This document shows positions 35,448-45,029 of a DNA stretch of 64,000 nucleotides, piece by piece. Within the stretch, counting starts at the first letter, position 1. Each line of letters opens with the position of its first letter. The notes beneath the pieces are model-generated. The model searched no databases. It was not told the DNA's origin and saw only the letters and a program-made list of their open reading frames with translations. This stretch comes from Saccharopolyspora spinosa NRRL 18395 (GTDB lineage: Bacteria; Actinomycetota; Actinomycetes; Mycobacteriales; Pseudonocardiaceae), in NCBI RefSeq assembly GCF_000194155.1, contig NZ_GL877879.1, positions 570,634 to 634,633 of the forward strand, in the 5' to 3' direction. The translations under genes and the position numbers were made by a program.

Positions 35448-37103
35448 ATGACGTTGGACGCTGCAGTCATCGTGGTGGGTGCCGGCCTGGCCGGCCTGGT
35501 CGCCACCGCAGAACTGGCCGACGCGGGCCTCCGGGTGGTGCTGGTGGACCAGGAACCCGAGGCATCCCTGGGTGGCCAGGCGCACTGGTCGTTCGGCGGT
35601 CTCTTCCTGGTCGATTCCCCGGAACAGCGCCGGTTGGGCGTCCGGGACTCCCGCGAACTGGCGCTCCAGGACTGGCTCGGCTCCGCCGGTTTCGACCGGC
35701 CCGAGGACCACTGGCCGCGCCAGTGGGCGGAGGCCTACGTGGACTTCGCCGCCGGGGAGAAGCGGGCTTGGCTGACCGCGCAGGGCGTGCGGTTCTTCCC
35801 GCTGGTGCAGTGGGCCGAGCGCGGCGGCTACCTGGCCACCGGGCACGGCAATTCCGTGCCGAGGTTCCACATCACCTGGGGCACCGGCCCCGGGGTGCTC
35901 GCGCCGTTCATCCGCAGGGTGCGGCAGGCGGCCGAACGAGGACTGGTGTCGTTCCGGTTCCGGCACCGCGTCAGCGAGCTGATCACCAGCGGCGGCGCGG
36001 TGACGGGGGTGCGCGGCGAGGTACTCGCGCCGAGCTTGGCGGAACGCGGACAGCCGAGTTCTCGTGCCGTGGCAGGAGATTTCGAGCTGCACGCCCAGGC
36101 CGTCGTCGTCGCATCGGGCGGCATCGGCGGGAACCTCGACCTGGTGCGGCGGAATTGGCCCGAGCGCTACGGCCAACCGCCGAAGGAGATGATCGCCGGG
36201 GTACCCGACCACGTGGACGGGCGGATGCTCGAAGTGGTGTCCGGCAGCGGCGGGCACATCATCAACCCGGACCGGATGTGGCATTACACCGAGGGAATCC
36301 GCAACTACGCGCCGATCTGGAGCAAGCACGGCATCCGGATCCTGCCCGGCCCGTCGTCGCTGTGGCTGGACGCGGAGGGGCGGCGGCTGCCCGCGCCGCT
36401 GTTCCCGGGCTTCGACACCCTCGGCACGATGGAGCACATCGCGAAGTCGGGCCACGAGTACACGTGGTTCGTGCTCAACCGGCGCATCATCAGCCGCGAG
36501 TTCGCGCTGTCCGGCTCCGAGCAGAACCCGGACCTGACCGAGCGCAGCCTCCGCAAGCTGCTGCAGCGAGGCGGCGGTGGCACCCCGGGCCCGGTCGCCG
36601 AATTCGTCCGCCGCGGCCCCGACTTCGTCGTCCGGCGCACTGTTGCGGAGCTGGCGTGCGGGATGAACGACCTGGTCGGCGACCAGCTGATCGACGCCGC
36701 CGCGCTGGAGCGCGAGATCGTGGCCCGCGACCGCCAGGTGGCGTCGGGGCTGGGCAAGGACGAGCAGGTCATCGCCATCCGCGCGGCCCGCCGCTACGTG
36801 GTCGACCGGATGATCCGGGTCGCCGAGCCGCACCGGCTGCTGGACCCGGCCGCCGGGCCGCTGATCGCGGTGCGGCTGTCCATCCTGACCCGCAAGACGC
36901 TGGGCGGGCTGGAAACCGACCTGTCCGGACGGGTGCTGCGGGATTCGGGCGAGCAGCTGCCCGGCCTCTACGCGGCCGGCGAGGTCGCGGGATTCGGCGG
37001 TGGTGGCGTGCACGGTTACCGGGCCTTGGAGGGAACCTTCCTCGGCGGCTGCCTGTTCTCCGGTCGGCAGGCCGGGCGAGCGGCCGCCGCCGCGCTGGGA
37101 TAG
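35448..37103 (+). CDS. FAD-binding dehydrogenase, KstD/fumarate-reductase-like
   Basis: 551 residues of the flavoprotein subunit family (FAD_binding_2). N-terminal dinucleotide motif AAVIVVGAGLAGLVATAELA with VVLVDQEPEASLGGQAHWSF. Family end motif LPGLYAAGEVAGFGGGGVHG, then FLGGCLFSGRQAGRAAA. The closest described group is the actinobacterial FAD-binding dehydrogenases related to 3-ketosteroid delta-1-dehydrogenase, whose natural substrates are mostly unknown. ATG 35448 has GGAGG eight bases upstream. No steroid-catabolism genes are adjacent, so steroid substrate is not implied. Confidence 0.9.
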   Translation: MTLDAAVIVVGAGLAGLVATAELADAGLRVVLVDQEPEASLGGQAHWSFGGLFLVDSPEQRRLGVRDSRELALQDWLGSAGFDRPEDHWPRQWAEAYVDFAAGEKRAWLTAQGVRFFPLVQWAERGGYLATGHGNSVPRFHITWGTGPGVLAPFIRRVRQAAERGLVSFRFRHRVSELITSGGAVTGVRGEVLAPSLAERGQPSSRAVAGDFELHAQAVVVASGGIGGNLDLVRRNWPERYGQPPKEMIAGVPDHVDGRMLEVVSGSGGHIINPDRMWHYTEGIRNYAPIWSKHGIRILPGPSSLWLDAEGRRLPAPLFPGFDTLGTMEHIAKSGHEYTWFVLNRRIISREFALSGSEQNPDLTERSLRKLLQRGGGGTPGPVAEFVRRGPDFVVRRTVAELACGMNDLVGDQLIDAAALEREIVARDRQVASGLGKDEQVIAIRAARRYVVDRMIRVAEPHRLLDPAAGPLIAVRLSILTRKTLGGLETDLSGRVLRDSGEQLPGLYAAGEVAGFGGGGVHGYRALEGTFLGGCLFSGRQAGRAAAAALG

Positions 37104-37148
37104 CCCTTGTGACCTGCGGAATCCTGCGGATGTTCGGACAATCGGATC

Positions 37149-37439
37149 ATGCGAGATCCGGCCGAGTCGAGCCCGTGGGTGCTGCGGATCGGGCACGAAG
37201 TGCTGGTGATCCGGAAGCGGTACGAGTTTGTCAGCATTGTCAACGACTTCCTGATCGCGATCTGGTTCAGCGCCGGCAGCCTGCTGTTCTTCCACGAGGA
37301 CACGGCGAACGCGGGCACCCGGCTGTTTCTGCTGGGCAGCTGCGAGCTCGCGGTCCGGCCGGTGATCAGGCACGCCCGGCATGTGCGCCTGCGGCGGTTG
37401 CGGCTGATCGGCCGCCAGGGATCGGACCAGGATTTCTGA
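37149..37439 (+). CDS. YrhK-like small membrane protein
   Basis: 96 residues. Central YrhK domain: RKRYEFVSIVNDFLIAIWF, SAGSLLFFHEDTANAGTRLF, SCELAVRPVIRHARHVRLRR. It has two hydrophobic segments (about residues 30-50 and 58-75) and a basic C-terminus. Function of the family is not established. It starts 46 bases after the FAD dehydrogenase stop and may be cotranscribed with it. Confidence 0.8.
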   Translation: MRDPAESSPWVLRIGHEVLVIRKRYEFVSIVNDFLIAIWFSAGSLLFFHEDTANAGTRLFLLGSCELAVRPVIRHARHVRLRRLRLIGRQGSDQDF

Positions 37440-37472
37440 CCCGGCGGTTCCCGGCGTCCGAATGCGGTTCCA

Positions 37473-37835
37473 TCAGAGGTAGCAACCGCTGACGAATCCG
37501 CTGATGTGGGTGCGGCGATTCGTGATGTCGAACCATTCCGAATTCGCCGATCCGTCCGGGCAGCGGACGGATTCCCCGCCGACCGCCTCGCGGATGGTGG
37601 CGTTGTCCCCGGGATTTCCCACGCCGCGCGCGGAGGCGGCGGTATTGGGTGCCGAGCGGATCCGGACGCCGGGCCCACGGAAGTAGCCGGTCCGGCCGTG
37701 TGATGCCTTGTCGACCATTGCGACCAGGCCGTTCTTGATTTCGGCCGCGATGGTGGCGGCGTGGACGCCCAGCCCGGACATGGGCAGGACGGCGGCGGTG
37801 ACCGCAGCGAGCAGTGCATTTCGAACCGTTCGCAT
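37473..37835 (-). CDS. secreted SH3-like domain protein
   Basis: 120 residues with a clear Sec signal peptide (MRTVRNALLAAVTAAVLPMS; cleavage likely after VHA near residue 26). The mature part fits a bacterial SH3-type (SH3b) fold: GRTGYFRGPGVRIRSAPNTA, GDNATIREAVGGESVRCPDG, SEWFDITNRRTHISGFVSGC, with two cysteines probably disulphide-bonded. Likely an extracellular or wall-associated small protein. Convergent with the YrhK-like gene across 33 bases. Confidence 0.8.
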   Translation of the reverse strand: MRTVRNALLAAVTAAVLPMSGLGVHAATIAAEIKNGLVAMVDKASHGRTGYFRGPGVRIRSAPNTAASARGVGNPGDNATIREAVGGESVRCPDGSANSEWFDITNRRTHISGFVSGCYL

Positions 37836-38229
37836 GGAATACCCCCCGATACGCCCGCCAGGTCGCTCCCCATTGCCCCCTGCTATTGCTGAAGCGTCCT
37901 TTTGGCGGGCAACTCCAGTTTATGGAGAATTGCGGTCGACCGGCAGTATCCGATTGGGTAGAGCGCAATTGTGAGCGGCCGGTGACTCGCGGCGATCGGG
38001 GTGAACGACGAACCCCACCTGTGGGTTAGCGGAGCAGCGGCACCGATGCGGTGCGTGCCGACGAGAACGTCTCAACGTTCGTCTGCGAAGTGCCGCAGCC
38101 GCTTCCACTCGCAGCCCCAACCGTCGCCGCGAAGCTCAGCTTGACCGGCCGAAGCTGTCACAAACGCCACAAGGTGTTCAGCCCACGCACGCAACTTGCA
38201 TCCGCAGAACGAGCCTGGAAATGCTGGGC
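37836..38229. other. intergenic region upstream of the secreted SH3 gene
   Basis: No gene is supported. It should hold the promoter of the leftward SH3-like gene (near 37836-37950) and the 3' end of the leftward symporter unit. A weak 5-bp hairpin AACCC/GGGTT is at 38011-38027. Confidence 0.35.
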
Positions 38230-39822
38230 TCAGCCGGCGCGGGAGCCGATGCCGGTCAGGGCACGGACCTCCATCTCCGCCTGGCGCTCCTCGTCGACCG
38301 AGTCGCGGCCCACGAAGGTTCCGATGATTCCGCAGATGAACGATACCGGGATGGACACGATGCCGGGGTTCTTCAACGGGAAGAAGGCGAAGTCCACGCT
38401 CGGGAGGATCGAGTCCGGCGAGCCGGACACCACCGGGGAGAAGATCACCAGCAGCAGGCAGGAGCCGAGCCCGCTGTAGATGCTGCACAGCGTGCCCGTC
38501 GTGTTGAACCGCTTCCAGAACAGCGAGTACAGCAGCGTGGACAGGTTCGCCGAGGCGGCGAACGCGAACGCCAGGCCGACCAGGAACGCGATGTTCTGCC
38601 CGATAACGAGGATGCCGCCGAGGATCGAGGCGATGCCGATCACCAGCGCGGTCAACCGGGCTACCTTCACCACGGAGTCCGAGTCGATGTCGCCGCGCCG
38701 GATCACGTTGGCGTAGACGTCGTGCGCGAACGACGCCGATGCGGTCAGCGTCAACCCGGCCACCACCGCCAGGATCGTGGCGAAGGCGACCGCGGCGATG
38801 ATGCCCAGCAGCACCGTGCCCCCGATGCGGTAGGCCAGCAGCGGGGCCGCGGAGTTCTCCGCGCCCGGTGCGTCCAGGATCGCGTCGGTGCCCACCAGCG
38901 CGGCGGCGCCGTAGCCGATGACCAGGGTGCAGATGTAGAACACCGCCACCACCCAGGTCGCCCAGACCACCGAGCGGCGGGCCTCGCGGGCGTTGGGCAC
39001 GGTGTAGAACCGCATCAGCACGTGCGGCAGGCCGCCGATGCCGAGCACCAGGGCCAGCGACAGCGAAACGAAGTCCAGCTTGGTCAGCTCGGACTTCCCG
39101 TACTGCACGCCGGGGGCGAAGATGTCGCGGCCGTGCGGGTTGTTGTCGGCGGCGTGCTGCAGCAGGTTCGTGAAGCTGTAGCCGAACTTGCCGAGCAGGA
39201 AGATCGTGATCATCGCGACGGACAACAGCAGCAAGGCCGCCTTGATGATCTGTACCCAGGTGGTGCCCTTCATGCCGCCCACCAGCACGTAGGTGATCAT
39301 GATCGCGCCGACCGCGGCGATCACCAATGCTTGGCCGAACTTGCCGTGCACGTTGAGCAGCAGGGCGACCAGACCGCCCGCACCGGCGATCTGGGCGATC
39401 ATGTAGATGATCGTGATGGCCAGCGTCGAGGCGGCCGCCGCGGCCCGCACCGGGCGCTGGCGCATCCGGAAGCTGAGCACGTCGCCCATCGTGAAGCGGC
39501 CGGTGTTGCGGGTGCGCTCGGCGATCAGCAGCAGGTTGATCAGCCAGGCGACCAGGAAGCCGATGGAGTACAGGAAGCCGTCGTAGCCGTAGGTCGCGAT
39601 CGCCCCGGCGATGCCCAGGAACGACGCGGCGGACAGGTAGTCGCCGGAGAGCGCGATGCCGTTCTGCGCACCGCTGAACGAGCTGCCCGCGACGAAGTAG
39701 TCGCTGGAGGTGCCCCGGTTGCTCACCCGGTACACGATGAACAGTGTGATCAGCACGAACACCGCGAAGACGCTGGTGTTGATGATCGCGCTGCCGGCCG
39801 GGATCAGCTGCGGCTCATTCAC
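38230..39822 (-). CDS. sodium:solute symporter, acetate/monocarboxylate type
   Basis: 530 residues, about 13 membrane helices of the SSS family. DYFVAGSSFSGAQNGIALSG, YLSAASFLGIAGAIATYGYD, VLVGGMKGTTWVQIIKAALL and LGIGGLPHVLMRFYTVPNAR match the ActP/MctC subgroup, which takes up acetate, propionate or pyruvate. GTG 39822 overlaps the DUF485 stop by four bases (GTGA) and has GGGAGA upstream, so the two genes form a coupled operon, as usual for this transporter group. Confidence 0.93.
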   Translation of the reverse strand: MNEPQLIPAGSAIINTSVFAVFVLITLFIVYRVSNRGTSSDYFVAGSSFSGAQNGIALSGDYLSAASFLGIAGAIATYGYDGFLYSIGFLVAWLINLLLIAERTRNTGRFTMGDVLSFRMRQRPVRAAAAASTLAITIIYMIAQIAGAGGLVALLLNVHGKFGQALVIAAVGAIMITYVLVGGMKGTTWVQIIKAALLLLSVAMITIFLLGKFGYSFTNLLQHAADNNPHGRDIFAPGVQYGKSELTKLDFVSLSLALVLGIGGLPHVLMRFYTVPNAREARRSVVWATWVVAVFYICTLVIGYGAAALVGTDAILDAPGAENSAAPLLAYRIGGTVLLGIIAAVAFATILAVVAGLTLTASASFAHDVYANVIRRGDIDSDSVVKVARLTALVIGIASILGGILVIGQNIAFLVGLAFAFAASANLSTLLYSLFWKRFNTTGTLCSIYSGLGSCLLLVIFSPVVSGSPDSILPSVDFAFFPLKNPGIVSIPVSFICGIIGTFVGRDSVDEERQAEMEVRALTGIGSRAG

Positions 39823-40238
39823 TGGTCGAACTCTCCCGCGTCCAGTCGGATCCGGTCGACCTCGGGGTCTATTCGGCGGCGGGCGAACCGGACGTAAAGC
39901 GCGGTCAGGCCCACCGTGGTGATGAACTGTCCGATGCCCATGACCAGTCCGACGTTGATCTCGCCAATCAGCGGTCGGGCCATGAATTCGCGGGCGTAGG
40001 CGGCGATCGCCACGTACCCGATGTACCAGATCAGGAAAAACGCCGTAGCCGGAAAAACGAACCATTTCAGCCGGCGGCGCAGGGCGCGGAATTCCGCGCT
40101 CTCCTGGATAGCGATGAAATCGGGGGGTTCGTTAGTCGCGCGAACGGAGCTCTTGTCGATTCCGCCGAAGGCCGCGTGCGGATTTCCGGGCTGGTCGCGC
40201 TGACTGCCGCGCAGCGCGGATTGCGTTGCGTTGCTCAT
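39819..40238 (-). CDS. DUF485 membrane protein, partner of the symporter
   Basis: 139 residues from ATG 40238, which follows AGGAAGGATGC. A hydrophilic N-terminus (about 1-50) leads to the DUF485 core: FIAIQESAEFRALRRRLKWF, then two membrane helices (FVFPATAFFLIWYIGYVAIA and NVGLVMGIGQFITTVGLTAL) and the RFARRRIDPEVDRIR motif. DUF485 proteins are the conserved small partners of ActP-type symporters. First gene of the leftward operon. Confidence 0.92.
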   Translation of the reverse strand: MSNATQSALRGSQRDQPGNPHAAFGGIDKSSVRATNEPPDFIAIQESAEFRALRRRLKWFVFPATAFFLIWYIGYVAIAAYAREFMARPLIGEINVGLVMGIGQFITTVGLTALYVRFARRRIDPEVDRIRLDAGEFDQ

Positions 40239-40948
40239 GCATCCTTCCTGGAACTTCGCGGTTGGCCGCTGGGCCGAGGCCTGGCGGCGGCGGGGAATTC
40301 TAACCACTTCACACAGGTGATCAACAGTGTGGTGATCGCCACCTGGTATCGGATTCCGAAGACTACCGGTCGGCGGTTCGCAGGCGGCGGAGAGGCGACG
40401 TCCCCGTGCTTGGGTACTGTCCGGTATTGCCAGGTCAGCGGTCCGGTGTTGCGGCAGCGCTCTTCCTGACCAGGCTTTATGGGGGGCCCGTGGCCGAGAT
40501 TGAATACCCCCTTTAGGCTAAACGAGTGAAAAAGGCGCAGCGGGCGAAGTCGGGTTTGACCACTCGGCGTGACATCGCCTGTTTGTCGTAGCGGAATGAG
40601 AAAAAGCCCCCGGTGCTATCACGGGTTACGGGGCTTATAGTGCTGAGGCACTGAATGGCAGTCGCGCGATCCGAAAGGTCACGGTTCGGTACCAGTGTTC
40701 GTAATGCGCCAACCGGGGGCGATCGTGGTTACGCAGAGTGCATCCGAATCCGCATTGGTACGATGCAGTATCGTAAGCCGTTTCCGGTTGCCGGGTGGTG
40801 CTCGACCACGGCTGGATTTCACCCCAGACAGCCCAGACGACGATTGCGGGACCGCACGCATGCGCCGTTCTCCAACGCATTGTTCGCCCGAGGTCCAGAC
40901 CGTGACTGACCTGCACGAAGGCCCTGGCTCGCAGCCGGGAGCGCGGTC
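40239..40948. other. 710-base divergent region between the symporter operon and the conservon
   Basis: No gene is supported; short frames here lack ribosome-binding sites and domains. It must contain the promoters of the leftward DUF485-symporter operon (proximal 40239-40400) and the rightward conservon (40640-40948). An intrinsic-terminator-like hairpin reading leftwards is at 40601-40636. AT content is higher at 40480-40760. Confidence 0.4.
40601..40636 (-). terminator. orphan intrinsic terminator with T-tract, minus strand
   Basis: Read on the minus strand: AAGCCCC, an inner partly paired loop, GGGGCTT, followed directly by TTT (a TTTTT run at the stem end). This is a classical rho-independent form, uncommon in this GC-rich window. 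No annotated minus-strand gene ends here, so it may end a small RNA that starts in 40640-40948. Confidence 0.5.
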
Positions 40949-43939
40949 GTGACGGCGGGCCGGTTCGGGCGCACCCGCGACACCGTGGTGCAGTGGCGCA
41001 ACTGGTCGCTGCCGACGAAGTTGGCCGCGGTCGTGCTGGTGCCGGTCATCTTCGCGATCACGCTCGGTATCGGACAGATCCGTTGGCAGGTCGACAAGGC
41101 GGCCGAGTACGACCTCGTCGAGCAGGTGCTGAACACGGTCGGCCGGGTCGACCCGCTGGTCGTCAGCATCCAGCAAGAACGAACCCGCGCGGTGGAGTTC
41201 CTGGTCGGTGACGGCAAGTTCGGCCCGATCGAGGAGCAGGCGGCCGCGGTGGACCGGGTCGCCGCCGGCCTCGGGAAGCACCTCTCCTCGTCCGGCGTCG
41301 CCACGGGGGTCGTCGCCGACCGCTACCGCGAACTCCGGCCGCTGCTGGACGGGCTCGCCCAGCTCCGCCAGCAGGTCCGCGACCACCGGATCGGCGAGGC
41401 CAGGGCGATCGACGAGTACACCCGCGTGATCAGCTCGGTGCTGGCCCTCGACCGCGCGCTGAGCAGCAGCGTCGCCGACCGCAGCCTGTCCAGCACGGCG
41501 ACCGCGCTGCAGGACATGATGGGCCTGACCGAGGAAGTGCGGTTGCAGCAGGTCTGGGTGCTGACCGGGCTGACCGAGGGCGAGCTAAAGCCGGTCGCGC
41601 TGGAGAGCCTGAACGGCTCGCAGGCCCGGTTGCAGAGCAAGATCACCGATGCTCGTGCCACCGTTGCCGCGAACTGGCAGCAGCGGTTGGACCAGACAAT
41701 CACGGCTCCGGCGATCGTGGACCGGAACAACATGCTCCGCGCGATCATGACCGAGAGCACCGACAACGTCTTCTCCGGTGGGTTCTCGGTGAAGCGCGAC
41801 GCGTGGAACTCCAGCACCGAAATCTCGGTCGCGCTGATCGACCAGGCGCGCGGCGATCTGGCGGCCGACGTCCGCACCACCGCTTCGCGGCTGGAGGACG
41901 AGGCCAGCAGCGCCGCCGGTTGGGATTCGGTGCTGCTGCTGTCCGCGCTGATCGCAGCCGCCGCGATCATCATGGTGATCGCGCGACAGCTGCTCGGTTC
42001 GCTGCACGTCCTGCGCAGCAGCGCGCTGGACGCCGCGGAGTACGAGCTGCCGGCGGCGGTGGCCAGCATCCGAGAGGGCAAGGTCGCGGACGCGGTCGTC
42101 GAGCCGTTCCCGGTCGACACCACCGACGAGGTCGGGCAGCTGGCCCGCGCCTTCGACGAGGTGAACCAGCAGGCGCTGCGGCTCGCCGTGGAGCAGGCGG
42201 ACCTGCGCCGGGGCTACGGCGAGGTTTTCGTCAGCATCTCCCGGCGAAGCCAGAGCCTCCTGGAACGCCAGCTGCGGCTGTTCGAGCAGCTGGAGCAGGA
42301 CGAGGAGGACCCGGACCAGCTCGCGCGGTTGTTCCAGCTGGACCACCTGGCCACCCGGATGCGGCGCAACAACGAGAACCTGATGGTCCTCTCCGGCAGC
42401 GACCTGGCGCGCCGCTTCACCCAGCCGACCGACCTGGCGGACGTGCTGCGCGCCGCGGTTTCCGAGATCGAGCAGTACCCGCGCGTCGTGGTGCAGCCGC
42501 CACCGTCGGTCAAGCTGCGCGGGCACACCGCCAGCGACGTGGTGCGGCTGGTCGCCGAGCTGCTGGACAACGCGGCGAACTTCTCCGCTCCGGACACGAC
42601 CGTCACGGTGTCCAGCTACCAGGCCGGTGACGGCGCGGTGGTGCTCGACGTGCTGGACCAGGGCATCGGCATGGGCCACCAGGAGCTCGCCCGGGCCAAC
42701 GAACGGCTGGCCCACGTGGACGAGGACGACCTCGCCACCTCGCGCCGGATGGGGCTGTTCGTCGCCGGGCGCTTGGCAGTTCGCCACGGTGTCGGCGTCG
42801 AGCTGCACGGCGGGCCGGACGTCGAGGGCGTCCGGGCGACGGTGATGATCCCGGCCGAGCACATGGTCTCGGTCGAGTCCGGGCCTGCCCCGGCGCCCCC
42901 GGCGGCGCCGGGCCAGCACAACGGGCACGCGCACACCGACCTGCCGACCTCCGGCGTGCTGCCGCGCCCTGGCGAGCAGCCCGCGGCCGCGCAGGACAGT
43001 CCGCCCTGGCAGGAGCCCGCCTCGGCGAGGCACGTCGAGTCCGGCTTCCCCGATGGCGAGGACTCGCCGACGGCGCACCTGTTCGACGCGCCGATCGACA
43101 TCTCGCAGCAGCCGCGCGCGGTGCCGTCGGACCTGGTTGTGGACTGGCCGGAGGCCGAGCCGCCTGGGGGGCGGCCGTCGGCGGGGTCGCCGGTCATCAC
43201 CGAGGTCTCCACCCAGTGGTTCCAGCCGGCCAGCGAGAACTCGTACCTGAAGTCGCGGGACGAATCCGGCGAGGTCAGCTGGCCCGGCGCGGACAACGAA
43301 CCGGCTGCGGGCGCGGGTTTCCCGCAGAGCTCGGACTTCCTGGCGGGCGACCGGCAGGCGCAGGAGCCTTCGTTCACCTCGTCCGGGTTGCCGCGCCGCG
43401 TGCCGCGCGGCCAGCAGGCGGCGGAACCCGAACCGGCGGCGGAACCGGCAGCGGACAAGCCCGCCCGCAGCCCGGAGGGCATCAGCCGGAAGCTTGCTCA
43501 CAACAGCGTCCAGTTCGGGCACCCGGCGGACGTGCTGGCGGAGACGCCGGCGGAGACCTCCGGGGCGGCCTCGTGGATGCGGGAGCCCATCGGGCAGGAT
43601 TTGTGGGCGTCGGAACCGGCGGGATCGGACGACCGGGGCTCGGTGCCCGCCGAGCCCCTGCAGTGGGTCCCGGAGGCTTCCGGAGACACCTGGAGCTTCG
43701 CCGCCGATACGGCGCGCGAGGCGGCGGAGGCCGCGGCGAACCCGCAGCCGGCTTCGTTCACCCAGGCAGGCCTGCCGCGCCGGACCCCGAAGGCGCACCT
43801 GGTGCCTGGCAGCGTGGCGGATTCCAAGCCGCAGGAAGCCGCGCCGTTCCAGCGCGATGCGGATCAACTCCGCGGGCGGCTGGCCGACTTCCAAAGCGGT
43901 GTCAGTCGTGGTCGGCATCGAGCGACCGACGAGGGATGA
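40949..43939 (+). CDS. cvnA: conservon sensor protein CvnA, nitrate-sensor-like histidine kinase
   Basis: 996 residues. One N-terminal membrane helix (about 23-43), an extracytoplasmic helical sensor region (about 45-325), a second helix (about 327-350), a HAMP-like linker (VDTTDEVGQLARAFDEVN), then an ATPase domain with N-box LAELLDNAANFSAPDT (about 532-546) and G-box DQGIGMG (about 568-574). The C-terminal 330 residues are Pro/Ala/Glu-rich low complexity. No phospho-acceptor H-box is clear, as known for conservon kinases. It should control the CvnB-C-D module downstream at the membrane. GTG 40949 chosen as the first start. Confidence 0.92.
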   Translation: MTAGRFGRTRDTVVQWRNWSLPTKLAAVVLVPVIFAITLGIGQIRWQVDKAAEYDLVEQVLNTVGRVDPLVVSIQQERTRAVEFLVGDGKFGPIEEQAAAVDRVAAGLGKHLSSSGVATGVVADRYRELRPLLDGLAQLRQQVRDHRIGEARAIDEYTRVISSVLALDRALSSSVADRSLSSTATALQDMMGLTEEVRLQQVWVLTGLTEGELKPVALESLNGSQARLQSKITDARATVAANWQQRLDQTITAPAIVDRNNMLRAIMTESTDNVFSGGFSVKRDAWNSSTEISVALIDQARGDLAADVRTTASRLEDEASSAAGWDSVLLLSALIAAAAIIMVIARQLLGSLHVLRSSALDAAEYELPAAVASIREGKVADAVVEPFPVDTTDEVGQLARAFDEVNQQALRLAVEQADLRRGYGEVFVSISRRSQSLLERQLRLFEQLEQDEEDPDQLARLFQLDHLATRMRRNNENLMVLSGSDLARRFTQPTDLADVLRAAVSEIEQYPRVVVQPPPSVKLRGHTASDVVRLVAELLDNAANFSAPDTTVTVSSYQAGDGAVVLDVLDQGIGMGHQELARANERLAHVDEDDLATSRRMGLFVAGRLAVRHGVGVELHGGPDVEGVRATVMIPAEHMVSVESGPAPAPPAAPGQHNGHAHTDLPTSGVLPRPGEQPAAAQDSPPWQEPASARHVESGFPDGEDSPTAHLFDAPIDISQQPRAVPSDLVVDWPEAEPPGGRPSAGSPVITEVSTQWFQPASENSYLKSRDESGEVSWPGADNEPAAGAGFPQSSDFLAGDRQAQEPSFTSSGLPRRVPRGQQAAEPEPAAEPAADKPARSPEGISRKLAHNSVQFGHPADVLAETPAETSGAASWMREPIGQDLWASEPAGSDDRGSVPAEPLQWVPEASGDTWSFAADTAREAAEAAANPQPASFTQAGLPRRTPKAHLVPGSVADSKPQEAAPFQRDADQLRGRLADFQSGVSRGRHRATDEG

Positions 43940-43993
43940 CATGAAGTCCGCAGCGCTAAGGCGTGATCACCTCGGCGACGAACAGGAGGTTGC

Positions 43994-44434
43994 ATGACTG
44001 CTCAGGAGATGATTTCCCGCAGGTTCGGCTGGCTGATCACCGACTTCACCGAGCGCGTGGCCGGTGTGGCGCACGCTATCGTGGTGTCCGCCGACGGCCT
44101 GGTGCTGACCGCCTCGGCGACACTGCCCGGGGACCGGGCCGATCAGCTGGCCGCGGTCGCCTCCGGGTTGTTGAGCCTCACCCAGGGCTCGGCGAAGTGC
44201 TTCGAGGCCGGGCGAGTGGTGCAGACCATTGTTGAGATGCAACACGGCACTCTGCTGCAGATGGGCATCAGCGACGGCTCCTGCCTGACCGTGCTCGCCG
44301 CCCCGCAGTGCGACATGGGGCTGGTCGCCTACGAGATGACCATGCTCGTGGAGCGCGTCGGTCAGATGCTCACGCCGGAGATCCGGTCGAAGCTGCGGGG
44401 AACGGCGAACGCGTTCACCGGCCAACTGGTGTGA
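43994..44434 (+). CDS. cvnB: conservon roadblock/LC7 protein CvnB
   Basis: 146 residues, a single Roadblock/LC7 fold: FGWLITDFTERVAGVAHAIV, VVSADGLVLTASATLPGDRA, EMQHGTLLQMGISDGSCLTV. In characterised conservons CvnB associates with the CvnD GTPase, probably as a GTPase-activating partner (by analogy with MglB). ATG 43994 has an AGGAGG ribosome-binding site. Second gene of cvnABCD. Confidence 0.95.
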   Translation: MTAQEMISRRFGWLITDFTERVAGVAHAIVVSADGLVLTASATLPGDRADQLAAVASGLLSLTQGSAKCFEAGRVVQTIVEMQHGTLLQMGISDGSCLTVLAAPQCDMGLVAYEMTMLVERVGQMLTPEIRSKLRGTANAFTGQLV

Positions 44435-44441
44435 GGATGCG

Positions 44442-45029
44442 ATGAGTAGACGCTCGGAATACCCACGGCAGGGCCGAAGACGGGACAGTTCGGGGGACGA
44501 CAGCTTCGCCCACGTCGTAAACGGGTTTACCTTCGGCAGCGGTCGCAAGCGCAAGCGCGGGCGGGACGAGCCGCAGGAGCAGTATGCCGAGCAGTACGAC
44601 CAGTACGACGACCAGTACGACGACCAGTACGACGATTACGACGATCGGCACGAGGAGTCCTCCCAGGATGATCCGGTCGAGCCGGAGGCACCGGCCGCGT
44701 CCAGCATCCGGTCCTACACCTGGACCGGCGGGCGCACCAGGTCGAACCACCAGCTGGAGCTGGAAACCCTGGTCTCCACCGGCGAGATGTACCAGCCGGG
44801 CGCGGCGGTTCGGCTGGAGCACCAGTCGATCGCCGAGCTGTGCCAACACCCCAGATCGGTGGTGGAGGTGGGGGCGCTGTTGTCGGTGCCGATCGGGGTG
44901 GCCCGCGTGCTGCTTGCCGACATGGCCGAACTGGGGTTGATCACCGTGCACCAGACGGTGAGCGAAAGCGGTAGCGCACCACACATGGTGTTGATGGAAA
45001 GGGTTTTGAGTGGACTCCGTCGGCTATAG
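44442..45029 (+). CDS. cvnC: conservon DUF742 protein CvnC
   Basis: 195 residues. Residues about 80-195 form the DUF742 winged-helix-like domain: SIRSYTWTGGRTRSNHQLEL, HQSIAELCQHPRSVVEVGAL, LLADMAELGLITVHQTVSES. The N-terminal 75 residues are low complexity, with a tandem QYDD repeat encoded by 12-base units around 44591-44646 and basic GRKRKRGRDE before it. It starts eight bases after cvnB and overlaps cvnD by 20 bases. Confidence 0.93.
   Translation: MSRRSEYPRQGRRRDSSGDDSFAHVVNGFTFGSGRKRKRGRDEPQEQYAEQYDQYDDQYDDQYDDYDDRHEESSQDDPVEPEAPAASSIRSYTWTGGRTRSNHQLELETLVSTGEMYQPGAAVRLEHQSIAELCQHPRSVVEVGALLSVPIGVARVLLADMAELGLITVHQTVSESGSAPHMVLMERVLSGLRRL

Noticed and set aside
40635..40948. Minus-strand 93-codon frame ending at the orphan terminator
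   Set aside because: The frame ends next to the hairpin, but the residues (many Trp, Thr, Arg, no domain) are not convincing and no ribosome-binding site is seen; a non-coding RNA is a better hypothesis.
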